64,000 nucleotides of DNA from SHZL01 sp963784425 (GTDB lineage: Bacteria > Pseudomonadota > Gammaproteobacteria > Xanthomonadales > SZUA-36). Below, piece by piece: positions 27,837 to 37,427 of the stretch (position 1 is the first letter of the stretch; every line of letters begins with the position of its first letter). Location of the stretch: the NCBI GenBank assembly GCA_963784425.1, contig CAWARM010000007.1:248001-312000 (forward strand), given 5' to 3'. A program made the translations under genes and the position numbers. The notes under the pieces were generated by a model, which was not told the origin of the DNA, ran no database searches, and was given only the letters and a program-made list of their open reading frames with translations.

Positions 27837-27888
27837 GGGGTCAGAGTAAAGTGCCAGAGTAACGACTCTGGCACTTTACTCTGACCCC
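27837..27888. repeat. Palindromic element copy 8 (52 bp, intergenic hairpin)
   Basis: Perfect 24-bp arms beginning GGGGTCAGAGTAAAGTGCC around a four-base AACG loop, five bases after the paralog 6 stop and 24 bases before the paralog 5 start. A very stable RNA hairpin is expected in the intercistronic region; it could attenuate transcription or protect mRNA ends. Confidence 0.9.
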
Positions 27889-27893
27889 AAATA

Positions 27894-29788
27894 TCAGTCA
27901 CAGGTGTACTCATCGCCGCTTGTCACCTTACAGGAGGGTGGAAATCCATGTTTGCGCCAGTAATCTTCGACGCCTTTGTCATGCAACCACTGCCTGAACC
28001 AGGGCGTCTGGCGGAATGCTTTTGCACCGGGCCCCCACATGGTATTGTGTAGCCATGGCGATTGCATGGCACGCTCATAATCGCCAAAGGCCAGCAGTAC
28101 ATCCGGAAAATCAAGAGCGTAACTGTTGTGATATTCCGCGGCCCAGCGATCAAAGCGCGCCAGGCCCGCGCGATGGTCCTGCCCGGGATGTTCAAGCGCT
28201 CTGATCCATTCGCCCACCGGTGCATACGGCGCGTTCAGCCGCGCGGTGGCCAGCAGCAGGGCAGCGAGGGAATTACCCTGCTCGACCAGCGGGGCAATAA
28301 ATGCTTCGTCTGTGGAATGAAAGTTTTCGTACAGCGTGGGAATGAAGGCAGCCATTGCGGCGTCGGTATCTCCGCGAAACAGCAAAGCCGCCGCCCGGTG
28401 TTGCGCGCAATTGAGGTAGGCCGGGTCCAGCCGCAGGCATTCATCGAAATCAGCCAGCGCGCGATCAAAGAATCCAAGTATGCGATAGTCCATGCCTCGC
28501 CACAGCCAGGCGGTCGTGTTGTTGGGGTCTTTCTGAATGGCGAGATCCAGCATGCGCAGCCCCTCACTCCGATCCGGCACACCTGTTGCAACCCGCAGAA
28601 CTACACTGCTATTTCCCAGCACGGCATAAGGCATGGAAAGCTCCGGGTCCAGTTCTATGGCCCGCTGCGCCGCTTTGACTGCCAGGGGGACGTGATCAAT
28701 CCCATCACCAGTTACCCAGTCATCGGCAACGGCCTGAACTGCGGCGAGCCCTTCCCAGGCGCGGGCGTAGTTGGGGTCGAGTGCAATGGCCTGCTGAAAC
28801 AGCTCGATGGCGACATCTATGTCCTGGCGGGCGACAAACAGGTTGCGTCCCTTGAGGTACAGATCATAGGCGTCGAGGTTGCCGGTGGTGGCTTCGACCA
28901 CGATGGCATCGCAGCCGCTTGCACGCCCAATTGGTTTTTCAGCGCGCTGACAATGGCCGTGGCAATCTCGTCCTGGATGGCAAAGATGTCGACCAGGTCG
29001 CGGTCATAGGTTTCGGACCACAGGTGGCGGTCGTTGCGCGTGTCGATCAGTTGCGCGGTGATGCGCACCCGGTTGCCGGCCTTGCGCACTGAGCCTTCGA
29101 GAATATTGGCTACTTTCAGCTCGGCAGCAATCTCGGGAATACTGCGATTCTCGCCTTTGTACACAAACGATGAGGTACGTGATGCGACTTTCAGGCCGTC
29201 CACGCGCGCCAGCAGGTTCAGCAATTCCTCGGCGATGCCGTCGGAAAAATAGGCCTGGTCGCCTTTCTCGCTGAGATCGGAAAACGGCAGGACCGCGATG
29301 GAGTTGGGCTCTGCGCCGGACGATGTGGTCACCCCGGAGAGTTCCACTGGGGTCAGAGAACCATTTTCACTTAGCGCCTCATTGGTTTCCTGGGCGGCTT
29401 TTGGAAAATGGTTCTCTGACCCCGCTACAGCAGTAACCGGCGCCTCGAGCACATAGCGGTCCACCACCAGGTAGGAGATTGCGCCCAGCAGCAGCGCAAT
29501 GGTCAGGTAATCGAGTTTCTTCGCGGTGTGGTAGGTGATGGAGCGCTCACGCGGAACCTCGGATTCCTTCATCACGCCTTCGGGAGTGAGTTCGTAGAGC
29601 CAGGAAAAGATCAGGGCAAATACAAAGCCCACGCCGACGAGGACGAACAGGCTCTGGATCACCCAGGGGGGCGCAGAGGTATTGTCCAGGATGAGATCAG
29701 CGATCTGCAGCAGCAACCAGGCGGCAATCGCGTAGGCCGTGGCGATACGGAACACGTTGCGCCGCTTGAGTTCGGAAAAAAAGCTCAT
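27894..29788 (-). pseudogene. TolB-N/TPR membrane protein, paralog 6, frameshifted
   Basis: Residues 1-290 (MSFFSELKRRNVFRIATAYA, helices, NSIAVLPFSDLSEKGDQAY, ANILEGSVRKAGNRVRI, RHLWSETYDRDL) and the TPR half (LDAYDLYLKGRNLF, FQQAIALDPNYARAWEGLAAV) are in different frames. One missing base near 28911 would restore AADAIVVEATTGNLDAY, giving about 631 residues. The C-terminus (KVTSGDEYTCD) matches the subgroup of paralog 5. The TolB-N motif is slightly divergent (FSDLSEKG rather than FVNMS). Element 9 forms the linker. Frameshift may be real or a read error. Confidence 0.83.
29349..29423. repeat. Palindromic element copy 9 (75 bp, in gene)
   Basis: Perfect 20-bp arms of the AACCATTTTC type. 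Translated as GSENHFPK ... NGSLTP in paralog 6. Arms equal those of intergenic copy 5 and the loops are similar. Confidence 0.9.
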
Positions 29789-29819
29789 GATAAGGGGGCG
29801 GGCGAGGGCAACGCGGTCT

Positions 29820-32036
29820 TCACTTCTTCAGGCCCAACAGCTCATAGGCTTCTTCACGCTGCTTCTCCATGTCCGCTTCGAACATCGCGACCAGGTTTTT
29901 GTATTCGGGTTCCTTGTGCAGGGATTCGAACTGGAAGTCGCGGTACATCCAGTCGCGCCAGCCCAGGCGCCAACCTTTTTCGAATGCCTCTTGCAAGGAT
30001 GATAAGGCCGCGGCTTTGTCACCCTTGGCCGACTCGATCATGGCTTGTCTGAACGGTTTCTCGGAAGGAAAAACGCGGCCATCGGAGCGCTTGTTCAGCA
30101 CATCGGCATGGTCGAGCAAGGCCGGCACTTGTTCCGATGCAGGGTTTTGCATTTTCAGCACGTAGGCCAGGCCGGCCAGGGCATAAACATCATCCACATC
30201 ATCGGTATCCAGCGGTGAAGCCAATCCATCAGGGAAACCTTCGTACAAAATCGCCAGCGCCGTAGCGTAATCCCGCCGGCGAACAGCATCGTTTAGCAAC
30301 AAGCCGTCGATAATGTCATCTGAGCCCTGGCGGCCGGGAAGTTTCTCGTCACGGGCTTTTTGCGCCAGGCTAACGGCTTGCTGGTACTGTTCCTTGTACA
30401 GGAGCAGCTCAATGCGTGCGGCCAGGGTCAAAGGATGATCGGGATCCAGGCTGGCCGCTTTCTGCAAATCGGCTTCGGCCATTTCCGTGTCACCGATGTC
30501 CAGCCACACCAGTGCGCCTCCGGCCGGCAATTCCGGGTCAGCACGGTCTGTCTCAGCGGCCTGGTGACGCCAATACAGAAACTGCGCCAGTTCACCACGG
30601 AACATGTGCATGTATCCCTGGCCGTAATACTGCATCGGGTTGTCAGGCTGTATTTCACCAATCCGCTCACACTCCCGGGTTCCTGCAGTCACATCGACCA
30701 GCAGGGCCTGGGTCATACACAGCTCCCACTGCACCGTGGTGTCATACGGCTCGATGCGGGCCGCCTCGTGCAGCTGAGCCAGGCCTTCTTCCACCTCTCC
30801 GCGGTCAAACAGGAAGCGTCCGTAGTTGGTCAGGGCGTTAGCATTCCTGGGATTCGCTGCTAAAGCGTGCTCAAAAGAAACGCGGGCCGCGGCGTAATTC
30901 TCCTCGTAATCCTGGATCTGGCCACGATATCCATGGGCTTCGCTGTTGCCGGGGTCTTCCGCCAGCACTTCATCCAGCAAAGGATTGGCCTTGGCAAAAG
31001 CCTCTGGCGCCGGGACCACGCCCGCATCGGCTTGGGCAACCCACGTCCGGGCCAGCGCCAGCTTGGTGGGCAGATAGCCGGGGTCTATGGCTAGCGATTC
31101 GTTCAGCAGACTTTCAGCTTTGCGCAAGCTTTCGAAGGAATAGGAGTTCACATTCTGCAGTCCCTGCAAATACAGATCATAGGCGTTCATGCCGGTGCGG
31201 GCAGGGACAGCTATTTGCTTTTCTTCCTCACCCAGCAGGTTGATTTTCAGCGCTTCAGCCACCTGCTGCGCAATGTCTTCCTGGATGGCAAAAATGTCCT
31301 CGATGTCACGGTCGTAGGTATCCGACCAGATGTGATAGCCATCCGCCACGTTGATCAATTGCACCGTCACGCGAATGCGCTGGCGCTGGTCGTCCTTGCG
31401 CACACTGCCTTCCAGCAGCGTGTTGACGTTCAGTTTGCTGCCTATATCGCGCAGGTCTTCGGTTTTATTCTTGAATGCGAACGACGAGGTACGACCGGCC
31501 ACTTGCAGGCCCTTGATCTGCGCCAGGATGTTGAGCAGTTCCTCAGTCAGGCCGTCGGTGAAGTACTCGTTGTCTTTGGCCGGGCTCATGTCGACAAAGG
31601 GGAGTACGGCCAGGGATTTTAAAGGGGTCAGAGCCCTTTTTGCCGCATCGCTATCGACAGTCGAAGAAGTTTCTTCCGTCAAAAAGGGCTCTGACCCCTT
31701 AAATTTATCCCAGGCAAAATAGCCCAGCGCCAGCACCAGGATGACGATGATCGTGCGGTCCAGTTTGTGGCCAGTTTGGTGCGTGATCGACTGGGTGCGA
31801 TCTACGTCCTTTTCTTTCTTCAGCCCTTCCGGCGTTAACTCAAACGCCCAGGCGAATACCAGCGCCAACGGAAAACCAATCGCCAGCAACAGCATGATCG
31901 CCTGCATCACCCAGTGCGGGGCTTCAATATTGCCCAGCACGATATCGGACAGCTGCAGGATCAGCCACGCGGTGATGGTGTAGGCAATGCCTACGCGAAA
32001 TACGTTGCGGCGTTTCAGCTCGGCAATAAAACTCAT
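29820..32036 (-). CDS. TolB-N/TPR membrane protein, paralog 7
   Basis: About 738 residues from the ATG at 32036, which overlaps the paralog 8 stop (ATGA) and gives the family start MSFIAELKRRNVFRVGIAYT. Three helices, the AWAFELTPEGLKKEKDVDRTQ motif, element 10 linker, then a TolB-N-like domain (KSLAVLPFVDMSPAKDNEYFTDG, LEGSVRKDDQRQRIRV, GYHIWSDTYDRDIEDIF) and TPRs ending EEAYELLGLKK. The domain variant (TDGLTEELLNILAQIKG, IWSDTYD) and C-terminus mark it as a separate branch. Paralogs 8 and 7 form a coupled pair. Function unknown. Confidence 0.88.
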   Translation of the reverse strand: MSFIAELKRRNVFRVGIAYTITAWLILQLSDIVLGNIEAPHWVMQAIMLLLAIGFPLALVFAWAFELTPEGLKKEKDVDRTQSITHQTGHKLDRTIIVILVLALGYFAWDKFKGSEPFLTEETSSTVDSDAAKRALTPLKSLAVLPFVDMSPAKDNEYFTDGLTEELLNILAQIKGLQVAGRTSSFAFKNKTEDLRDIGSKLNVNTLLEGSVRKDDQRQRIRVTVQLINVADGYHIWSDTYDRDIEDIFAIQEDIAQQVAEALKINLLGEEEKQIAVPARTGMNAYDLYLQGLQNVNSYSFESLRKAESLLNESLAIDPGYLPTKLALARTWVAQADAGVVPAPEAFAKANPLLDEVLAEDPGNSEAHGYRGQIQDYEENYAAARVSFEHALAANPRNANALTNYGRFLFDRGEVEEGLAQLHEAARIEPYDTTVQWELCMTQALLVDVTAGTRECERIGEIQPDNPMQYYGQGYMHMFRGELAQFLYWRHQAAETDRADPELPAGGALVWLDIGDTEMAEADLQKAASLDPDHPLTLAARIELLLYKEQYQQAVSLAQKARDEKLPGRQGSDDIIDGLLLNDAVRRRDYATALAILYEGFPDGLASPLDTDDVDDVYALAGLAYVLKMQNPASEQVPALLDHADVLNKRSDGRVFPSEKPFRQAMIESAKGDKAAALSSLQEAFEKGWRLGWRDWMYRDFQFESLHKEPEYKNLVAMFEADMEKQREEAYELLGLKK
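31624..31698. repeat. Palindromic element copy 10 (75 bp, in gene)
   Basis: Perfect 19-bp arms GGGGTCAGAGCCCTTTTTG. Translated as GSEPFLTE ... RALTPL in paralog 7. Confidence 0.9.
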
Positions 32037-34300
32037 GAAGGAGCTACTATTCCTTTGCAAGTTTCGTTCAGCGGTTGCCAGATGCCCGGTATGGGATTAT
32101 CAAGGCAGATCAGTTGCAGCACCTCAGCATGTTCCGAGGCCAGCAATTTTGTCACCTCGGCCTTCAGGGCAAGGAATTCGGGGTGCGTTGCCAGCGACTG
32201 CATGGAGGGTTCACGGAAAAACGCATCGTCGCGGAAACCGGCGTCAATTGCGCTTCGAATCTCTTTGAATGCACCGCCCGCGTTGCCTTCGATGGATTGT
32301 GCCATCGCCTCCGCTACGTAATCCGCAGCAAAGACCAGTCCCAGCGCACGGCGTTTCTCCAGATCCTTGCGATGAATGTCGATTTCATGCGCTGCCGCCG
32401 CATCGTCACCCGCTAACTTGTATACATACGCCATGCGTAGAGTCGGTCGCGTCGATCCATCCCGGGTATCGAAAATCACGCCGCTGGGCGACAGCGTTTG
32501 CAGCTCGCTGTAGAGGCGCTGCGATTCTTCAAACCGCCCGGCCAGGTGCAGCGTATCAGCCAGGTCCGTAGTGGGAGCTGGATTTTCGGGATCTCCGGCA
32601 TGGGTGATCTCCAGAGCATGAATGGCGCTTTCGAGGTGGTTTTGCTGGATATCAGCAAGATAGAGATTGCCATCAGAAATCCGACGCGCTTCGTCGTACT
32701 CGCCAACCAGGGCGAGGATGCTGATAAGGTAGCGGTTGGACAGTTCATCATGCGGGTCCTCGCCGTACGCGTGCATGAACCAGCCCAAGCCGCCAGACAG
32801 GTCTTTTCCAGGCCCCAGTTCTATTTGCCCCAAGGCCGTGTATGCGGCCCAGGGGCTCTGCTCGATCATGCCGCGGGCCATGTCTCGACCCGCTTCGAGG
32901 TTGAATAGGGCCAGGACCGGGCTGTAATTCAGTCGGCCAACGACCGAAAGCGGATCCACTTCGATGATACGCCGCTGGATGTCCAGCGAAACTGCGTAAT
33001 CGCCTGAGGCCCCGGCAGCGATTTGCCGCCAGTTCATCGCATCGACATAAACCGGGTTCAGTTCCAGCGCACGTTCGGTTTCCTTCATCGCAGTTGCGTA
33101 ATCGCTCGAATTCATGGCAAACAGCGCCCGCGCCCCATGCGCCTCGGCCAGATCCGGATCCAGCGCCAGCGCTTTCTCAACATGCGGCGTCGCGCGCTCG
33201 CGCACTTCCGCAAGGCTGAGATCGCCATAGGTGGAAGGGCTATCCAGCATCATCACCCAGGCGATGGCCATCCACGCGTGCGCTGGCGCAAAATCCGGAT
33301 CGAGGCGCACTGCACGTTTGAGTTCCTCTACTGCCTGCGAGATGTTGCTGCGCCCGCGTTGGTTAATGAGGTGGCGGCCGCTCAGGTAGGCCTCGTAAGC
33401 AGCCGTGTTTGAAGACTCCGCCACACGCGGCGCCTCGGCTTGCTCGCCGGTTCCGAGCTTTAGTTCCACCCGCAGCGCTTCACCAATGGCCGCGGAGATC
33501 TCATCCTGAATGGCGAATACATCATCCAGTTCACGATCATAGGTTTCCGACCACAGGTGGTAGCCGGTATCAGCCTGGATCAGCTGTGCGGTGATGCGCA
33601 GCTTTGTGCCGGACTTGCGCACCGAGCCTTCCAGCACGTTCCTGACTTTCAGGAGGCGGGCAATCTCGCCGATGTCGAGGTTCTTGCCCTTGAACTGGAA
33701 CGAAGAGGTTCGCGCCGCCACCCGCACGCCCGGATACTGCGCCAGTACATTGAGCAGCTCTTCCGATATGCCGTCAGAAAAGAACTCCTGGTCCGGGTCA
33801 TTGCTCATGTTAACGAAGGGCAATACGGCGATGGATTTTTCCGGTGCTTCGTTGATTGGTGTGGCGGATGATTTGGAGGTCCCGGACTGGGCCGGGATGA
33901 CGGTGCTGTCGTTTTGGGTGACGCCGGTACTATCGCTTGCCGGAATGGCGGGCCCGGGGCTGATGAATTTATCCCAGGCAAAATAACCCAACGCCACGAC
34001 CAGCACCGCAATAATGACGACATCCAGTCGGCGACCAGTGGTGCGCGTGATGGATTGTGTGCGGTCTACATCTTTTTCCTTCTTCAGGCCTTCAGGAGTC
34101 ATTTCGAAGGCCCAGGCAAACAGCAATGCCAGCGGCAGGCCAATGAGCAACAAGATCATGATCAGGTGCATGACCCAGTCCGGCGCCGAGGTGTTGTCGA
34201 GCACGATATCGGCTACCTGCAAGAGCAACCACGAGGTAACCACGTACGCAATACCTACGCGGATAACGTTACGGCGTTTCAGTTCCTCAAACAGCGACAT
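32033..34300 (-). CDS. TolB-N/TPR membrane protein, paralog 8 (no element)
   Basis: A 755-residue intact member starting MSLFEELKRRNVIRVGIAYVV. Three helices and AWAFEMTPEGLKKEKDVDRTQS are followed by a Ser/Thr/Pro-rich linker that has no palindromic element, then KSIAVLPFVNMSNDPDQEFFSDG, RNVLEGSVRKSGTKLRI and GYHLWSETYDREL, then TPRs. The C-terminus diverges (LICLDNPIPGIWQPL). As the first gene of the leftward array and the only copy without an element, it shows what the linker can look like without insertion. Confidence 0.88.
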   Translation of the reverse strand: MSLFEELKRRNVIRVGIAYVVTSWLLLQVADIVLDNTSAPDWVMHLIMILLLIGLPLALLFAWAFEMTPEGLKKEKDVDRTQSITRTTGRRLDVVIIAVLVVALGYFAWDKFISPGPAIPASDSTGVTQNDSTVIPAQSGTSKSSATPINEAPEKSIAVLPFVNMSNDPDQEFFSDGISEELLNVLAQYPGVRVAARTSSFQFKGKNLDIGEIARLLKVRNVLEGSVRKSGTKLRITAQLIQADTGYHLWSETYDRELDDVFAIQDEISAAIGEALRVELKLGTGEQAEAPRVAESSNTAAYEAYLSGRHLINQRGRSNISQAVEELKRAVRLDPDFAPAHAWMAIAWVMMLDSPSTYGDLSLAEVRERATPHVEKALALDPDLAEAHGARALFAMNSSDYATAMKETERALELNPVYVDAMNWRQIAAGASGDYAVSLDIQRRIIEVDPLSVVGRLNYSPVLALFNLEAGRDMARGMIEQSPWAAYTALGQIELGPGKDLSGGLGWFMHAYGEDPHDELSNRYLISILALVGEYDEARRISDGNLYLADIQQNHLESAIHALEITHAGDPENPAPTTDLADTLHLAGRFEESQRLYSELQTLSPSGVIFDTRDGSTRPTLRMAYVYKLAGDDAAAAHEIDIHRKDLEKRRALGLVFAADYVAEAMAQSIEGNAGGAFKEIRSAIDAGFRDDAFFREPSMQSLATHPEFLALKAEVTKLLASEHAEVLQLICLDNPIPGIWQPLNETCKGIVAPS

Positions 34301-34523
34301 TCCGTATCCACCCTATCCTGGTATGACCGCTCAAGCGGCCCTTATTCTATGTATTGCTCAGGGTATCTTACCGAAAATGCTGGCCGGCGGGACGATTGCA
34401 TACAAAAAGGGGGGACTGTTCGGGCTGCTGGATAACAGGCCCTGATAGGGGAATTGAAACGGGTCTAAAAGAGAGCGGGGAAAGAGAAGCCGGTTCAATT
34501 TACCCCATCACGCTATGCCGTCC

Positions 34524-35648
34524 TTACTTATCGGGATTAAAAGGCAGTGGTTTCGTTTCTGGCTGTTCACCGGTTTCCAGGAGGAAAGCGGCTTCAACGA
34601 TCGGCTGCTCGAAATAGTCTTTGAAGCGCGCTTGAAGGAATGTATCGCTGCCGGCAAACCGGCCTTCGAACGGTGAGAAATTCATCCCGGCCAGCAGGCC
34701 CTCTTGGCTGACGCCGGCCGCCACTTGCTCTGCAACGGTGTCAGCCACGTAATCCAGCACCTCGATCAAATCCTCCACGTAGCGAGTGTCGTGCTGCACT
34801 GCGCCATGGCCGGGAACCAGCGTTTCATAGGGGAGATCGTTTATTTTACGAAGGACTGCAGCCCATTCGCGGGGGTAGCTGCCTATGCCATAGGGGATGG
34901 GGCTAACCACCAGGTCACCTGTAGCCAGAATCCGTTCCTGTGGCAACCACAGGAATACGTCGCCTCCGGTGTTGCCCCGGCCGTAGTGATGCAGCTGGAT
35001 TTCCCTGCTGCCTGAGTAAATGACCAGTGTATTGTCGAAGGTCAAGTTTGGCAGGGGAGTCACGGCACGCTGGTATTCATGGTCAATCAGGCCGGCGTGT
35101 TCGAGCGCCTCTGCGTACCATTCACGGTCCTGCGCCGAGAGCGGGTGGCCTTCGGGGTCGGTATTGCTTGCGAACATTTCCTCCGCCGACTTTCTGAATC
35201 CAGGAATGATGGTTGGCGTGCGGGTTCGGCGGTTTTCCAGATCGGCAATAATGAACTCGCGTGTAAAGGGGTGCGCGATGATCTGGACCTTGGGAAATGC
35301 GTCCACAAAAACGCCGATGCCCCTGCTGTGATCAATGTGCCAGTGGCTGGTGATGACATGGGTAACCGGCTTATCCGTCAAATCCCGGATTTTTGCCAGG
35401 ACCCGCTCGCTCATCAGCGGTGCGCCGCCGCCGTCGAACACGATGACTCCATCATCACCGATGACAAAGACAGTGTTACCCATGACCGGGATTTGGTTCA
35501 CGTCCGCACGCGCGCCCAGCCACACCCCCGGAGCAAGTTCGGTAAATGTTTGGGCAAACGGATCAGGGGACGCGGGGCGATCTTGCGCAATGGCAAGTAT
35601 GGTAATGAGGGCCAGCGCCGTCATCAGTAGTATTTTTAACATGACCAT
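34524..35648 (-). CDS. Secreted MBL-fold metallo-hydrolase
   Basis: About 374 residues from the ATG at 35648 (an ATG at 35642 is equally possible). A signal peptide (LKILLMTALALITILAIAQ) precedes a metallo-beta-lactamase fold: GNTVFVIGDDGVIVFDGG, the zinc motif HWHIDH in THVITSHWHIDHSRG, and later LVPGHGAVQHD. Members near this type cleave diverse esters, lactams or thioesters in the periplasm; LAPGVWLG is typical of the quinoprotein-relay/SoxH-like group. No specific substrate can be named. It lies downstream of a DUF6090-like gene on the same strand, with about 190 bases between. Confidence 0.88.
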   Translation of the reverse strand: MVMLKILLMTALALITILAIAQDRPASPDPFAQTFTELAPGVWLGARADVNQIPVMGNTVFVIGDDGVIVFDGGGAPLMSERVLAKIRDLTDKPVTHVITSHWHIDHSRGIGVFVDAFPKVQIIAHPFTREFIIADLENRRTRTPTIIPGFRKSAEEMFASNTDPEGHPLSAQDREWYAEALEHAGLIDHEYQRAVTPLPNLTFDNTLVIYSGSREIQLHHYGRGNTGGDVFLWLPQERILATGDLVVSPIPYGIGSYPREWAAVLRKINDLPYETLVPGHGAVQHDTRYVEDLIEVLDYVADTVAEQVAAGVSQEGLLAGMNFSPFEGRFAGSDTFLQARFKDYFEQPIVEAAFLLETGEQPETKPLPFNPDK

Positions 35649-35837
35649 GGAGTCATTATCAACGCCTGGCGACGAAGGCGTCTTGGCTCGCACGCCAGTC
35701 CGTTCGTTTAGCCAGTCAATCCGAATGCTTAGCCCTGGCTGGGTATCTTTTCCATCGCAAATAAGAACCGGTCTGGATCAATGGCTCAGCAAACGCATCC
35801 GCTCCCGCAGCAGTTGCTGGACTTCGATCAGCTTGGC

Positions 35838-36533
35838 TTAGACTTTCACCAACTCCCTTTTCGCCTGGTTTGACGCCAGGTACTTTATCGTGATGCGGTT
35901 CCGGGTGAGTTGCGCCGACAGAAAAGCGAGGTAATCCGGTGGGGAGGAAGTGGCAGGGGCCTGCGGTAGACCCTCGCCGTTGGGCGAATAGAGCGCAAAC
36001 CGGCGATTGTTGAAATGATCGGTGACATAACCGTCGATAGTGAGGTTCTGGATTTGTGCTGCATCACGTTCGCTTTTGCCGTAACGATCGAAGCTGGATT
36101 TCAGCTCCATCAGGCCGAGGCGCAGTTGCGGGTCGCCAATCAGGTTCATCCGGCCTGAGGATTTCAGGTCGTCATATACGTTCATGTGCTCCTCTACAAA
36201 GAAAAGAACCCACAATCCTTGCCACAACAGTTGGTCAATATTGTCGGTTGGCAACTGCTGCGAAGGATCATCGCTGATTTCTGCGAGGCGAATCAGTGCG
36301 TTCAAGACCCGGTCGTTACCTTCCACTTCTTCCTTGATCGCGGTGTGGAAATCTTCCAGATCGGCATCGAGCGCCACCAGGTAGGTGATCTCATCGCGTT
36401 GGTCGATGCGTGACTGGTTCCAGTCGCTCGCCTGCAGGCCAATGACGATGCCGAGGACCACGACGAGAAAATCCAGCACGACGGCGAACCAGTCCTGGCG
36501 CTGGAAGTGATGGGAAAATCGTCTCAGCAACAT
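35838..36533 (-). CDS. DUF6090-like single-helix membrane protein
   Basis: About 231 residues from the ATG at 36533, with AAGGAAGG upstream. The N-terminal RRFSHHFQRQDWFAVVLDFLVVVLGIVIGLQASDWN has the basic segment, the single hydrophobic helix and the GLQxxxWN ending typical of proteins annotated DUF6090. The remaining 190 residues are helical and mostly charged (LVALDADLEDFHTAIKEEVEGND). Function unknown for the family. It is divergent from the pirin gene. Confidence 0.7.
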   Translation of the reverse strand: MLLRRFSHHFQRQDWFAVVLDFLVVVLGIVIGLQASDWNQSRIDQRDEITYLVALDADLEDFHTAIKEEVEGNDRVLNALIRLAEISDDPSQQLPTDNIDQLLWQGLWVLFFVEEHMNVYDDLKSSGRMNLIGDPQLRLGLMELKSSFDRYGKSERDAAQIQNLTIDGYVTDHFNNRRFALYSPNGEGLPQAPATSSPPDYLAFLSAQLTRNRITIKYLASNQAKRELVKV

Positions 36534-36682
36534 CGTGGGTATTTCCTTCCTTCGAGGATGCACTCCAGGGCGTTCAGGGGTACCACGCAACTCCGCTGAG
36601 AGTATTTGCTTTGCCTGCCATTAAGGCAAGTTTATAGTGCAGCTGAGAATGGCCCGAAACTGAACAGGAGGATTTTAACGTG

Positions 36683-37378
36683 ATGCAGATTCGCAAGAGT
36701 GAGGAACGCGGTTATGCCGACCACGGCTGGTTGCGCTCGTTTCACACGTTTTCGTTTGCCGATTACCACGATCCCGCACATATGGGTTTTGGCGCCTTGC
36801 GCGTGATCAACGAGGATCGCGTCAAGCCGGGCATGGGTTTTGGCACCCACGGACATCGCGACATGGAAATCATCAGCTACGTGCTCGAGGGTGCTCTGGA
36901 GCACAAGGACTCCATGGGCAACGGCTCGGTCATCCGCCCCAACGATGTGCAGCGCATGAGTGCGGGCACGGGCGTGCAACATTCGGAGTTCAACGCGTCA
37001 AAATCCGCGGAAGTGCACTTCCTGCAGATCTGGATTCAGCCCGAAGTGACCGGCATTGCGCCTGGCTACGAGGAAAAGCATTTTGATGCTGCCTCCAAGC
37101 GCGGCAGGCTGAAACTGGTGGCCTCGTCCGATGCACGCGAGGGCTCCGTAAAAATCCACCAGGACGCCTTGCTGTACGCGGCACTGGTCGATGGCACCGA
37201 GAAAATCACCCATACTCTGCCCGCAGGACGGCGCGCATACGTGCACGTGGCTCGTGGCGGCATCAGCGTCAATGGACAGGCCCTGGCAGCAGGTGACGCA
37301 GTGAAGCTATCCGGTGAGCCAACAGTCACGCTGGAAAACGGTGACGCTGCCGAAGTGCTGTTGTTCGACCTGGCGTGA
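36683..37378 (+). CDS. Pirin-family bicupin protein
   Basis: About 231 residues with AGGAGG ten bases before the ATG at 36683 (an overlapping GTG at 36680 is possible). The pirin signature is complete: RSFHTFSFADYHDPAHMGFGALRVINEDRV, the metal histidines in GTHGHRDMEIISYVLEGALEHKDS, and RMSAGTGVQHSEFN with the last His and Glu ligands. Bacterial pirins of this YhaK/YhhW type bind iron and some have quercetinase activity. Followed 49 bases later by an FMN reductase gene, a frequent pairing that suggests redox-stress handling. Confidence 0.93.
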   Translation: MQIRKSEERGYADHGWLRSFHTFSFADYHDPAHMGFGALRVINEDRVKPGMGFGTHGHRDMEIISYVLEGALEHKDSMGNGSVIRPNDVQRMSAGTGVQHSEFNASKSAEVHFLQIWIQPEVTGIAPGYEEKHFDAASKRGRLKLVASSDAREGSVKIHQDALLYAALVDGTEKITHTLPAGRRAYVHVARGGISVNGQALAAGDAVKLSGEPTVTLENGDAAEVLLFDLA

Positions 37379-37427
37379 CGCTTCCGCCGGATCACATTTC
37401 AATAGCAAAAAATAAGGTGTCATTTCC

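Noticed and set aside
15541..31698. Palindromic elements considered as insertion sequences or integron attC sites
   Set aside because: No transposase or integrase gene is present and the elements are too short and symmetric for an IS; attC core motifs are absent. A non-autonomous element remains possible.
13796..34300. Annotation of the TPR paralogs as adenylate cyclases
   Set aside because: No cyclase catalytic domain is visible; the label in databases comes from related proteins with an extra cyclase domain.
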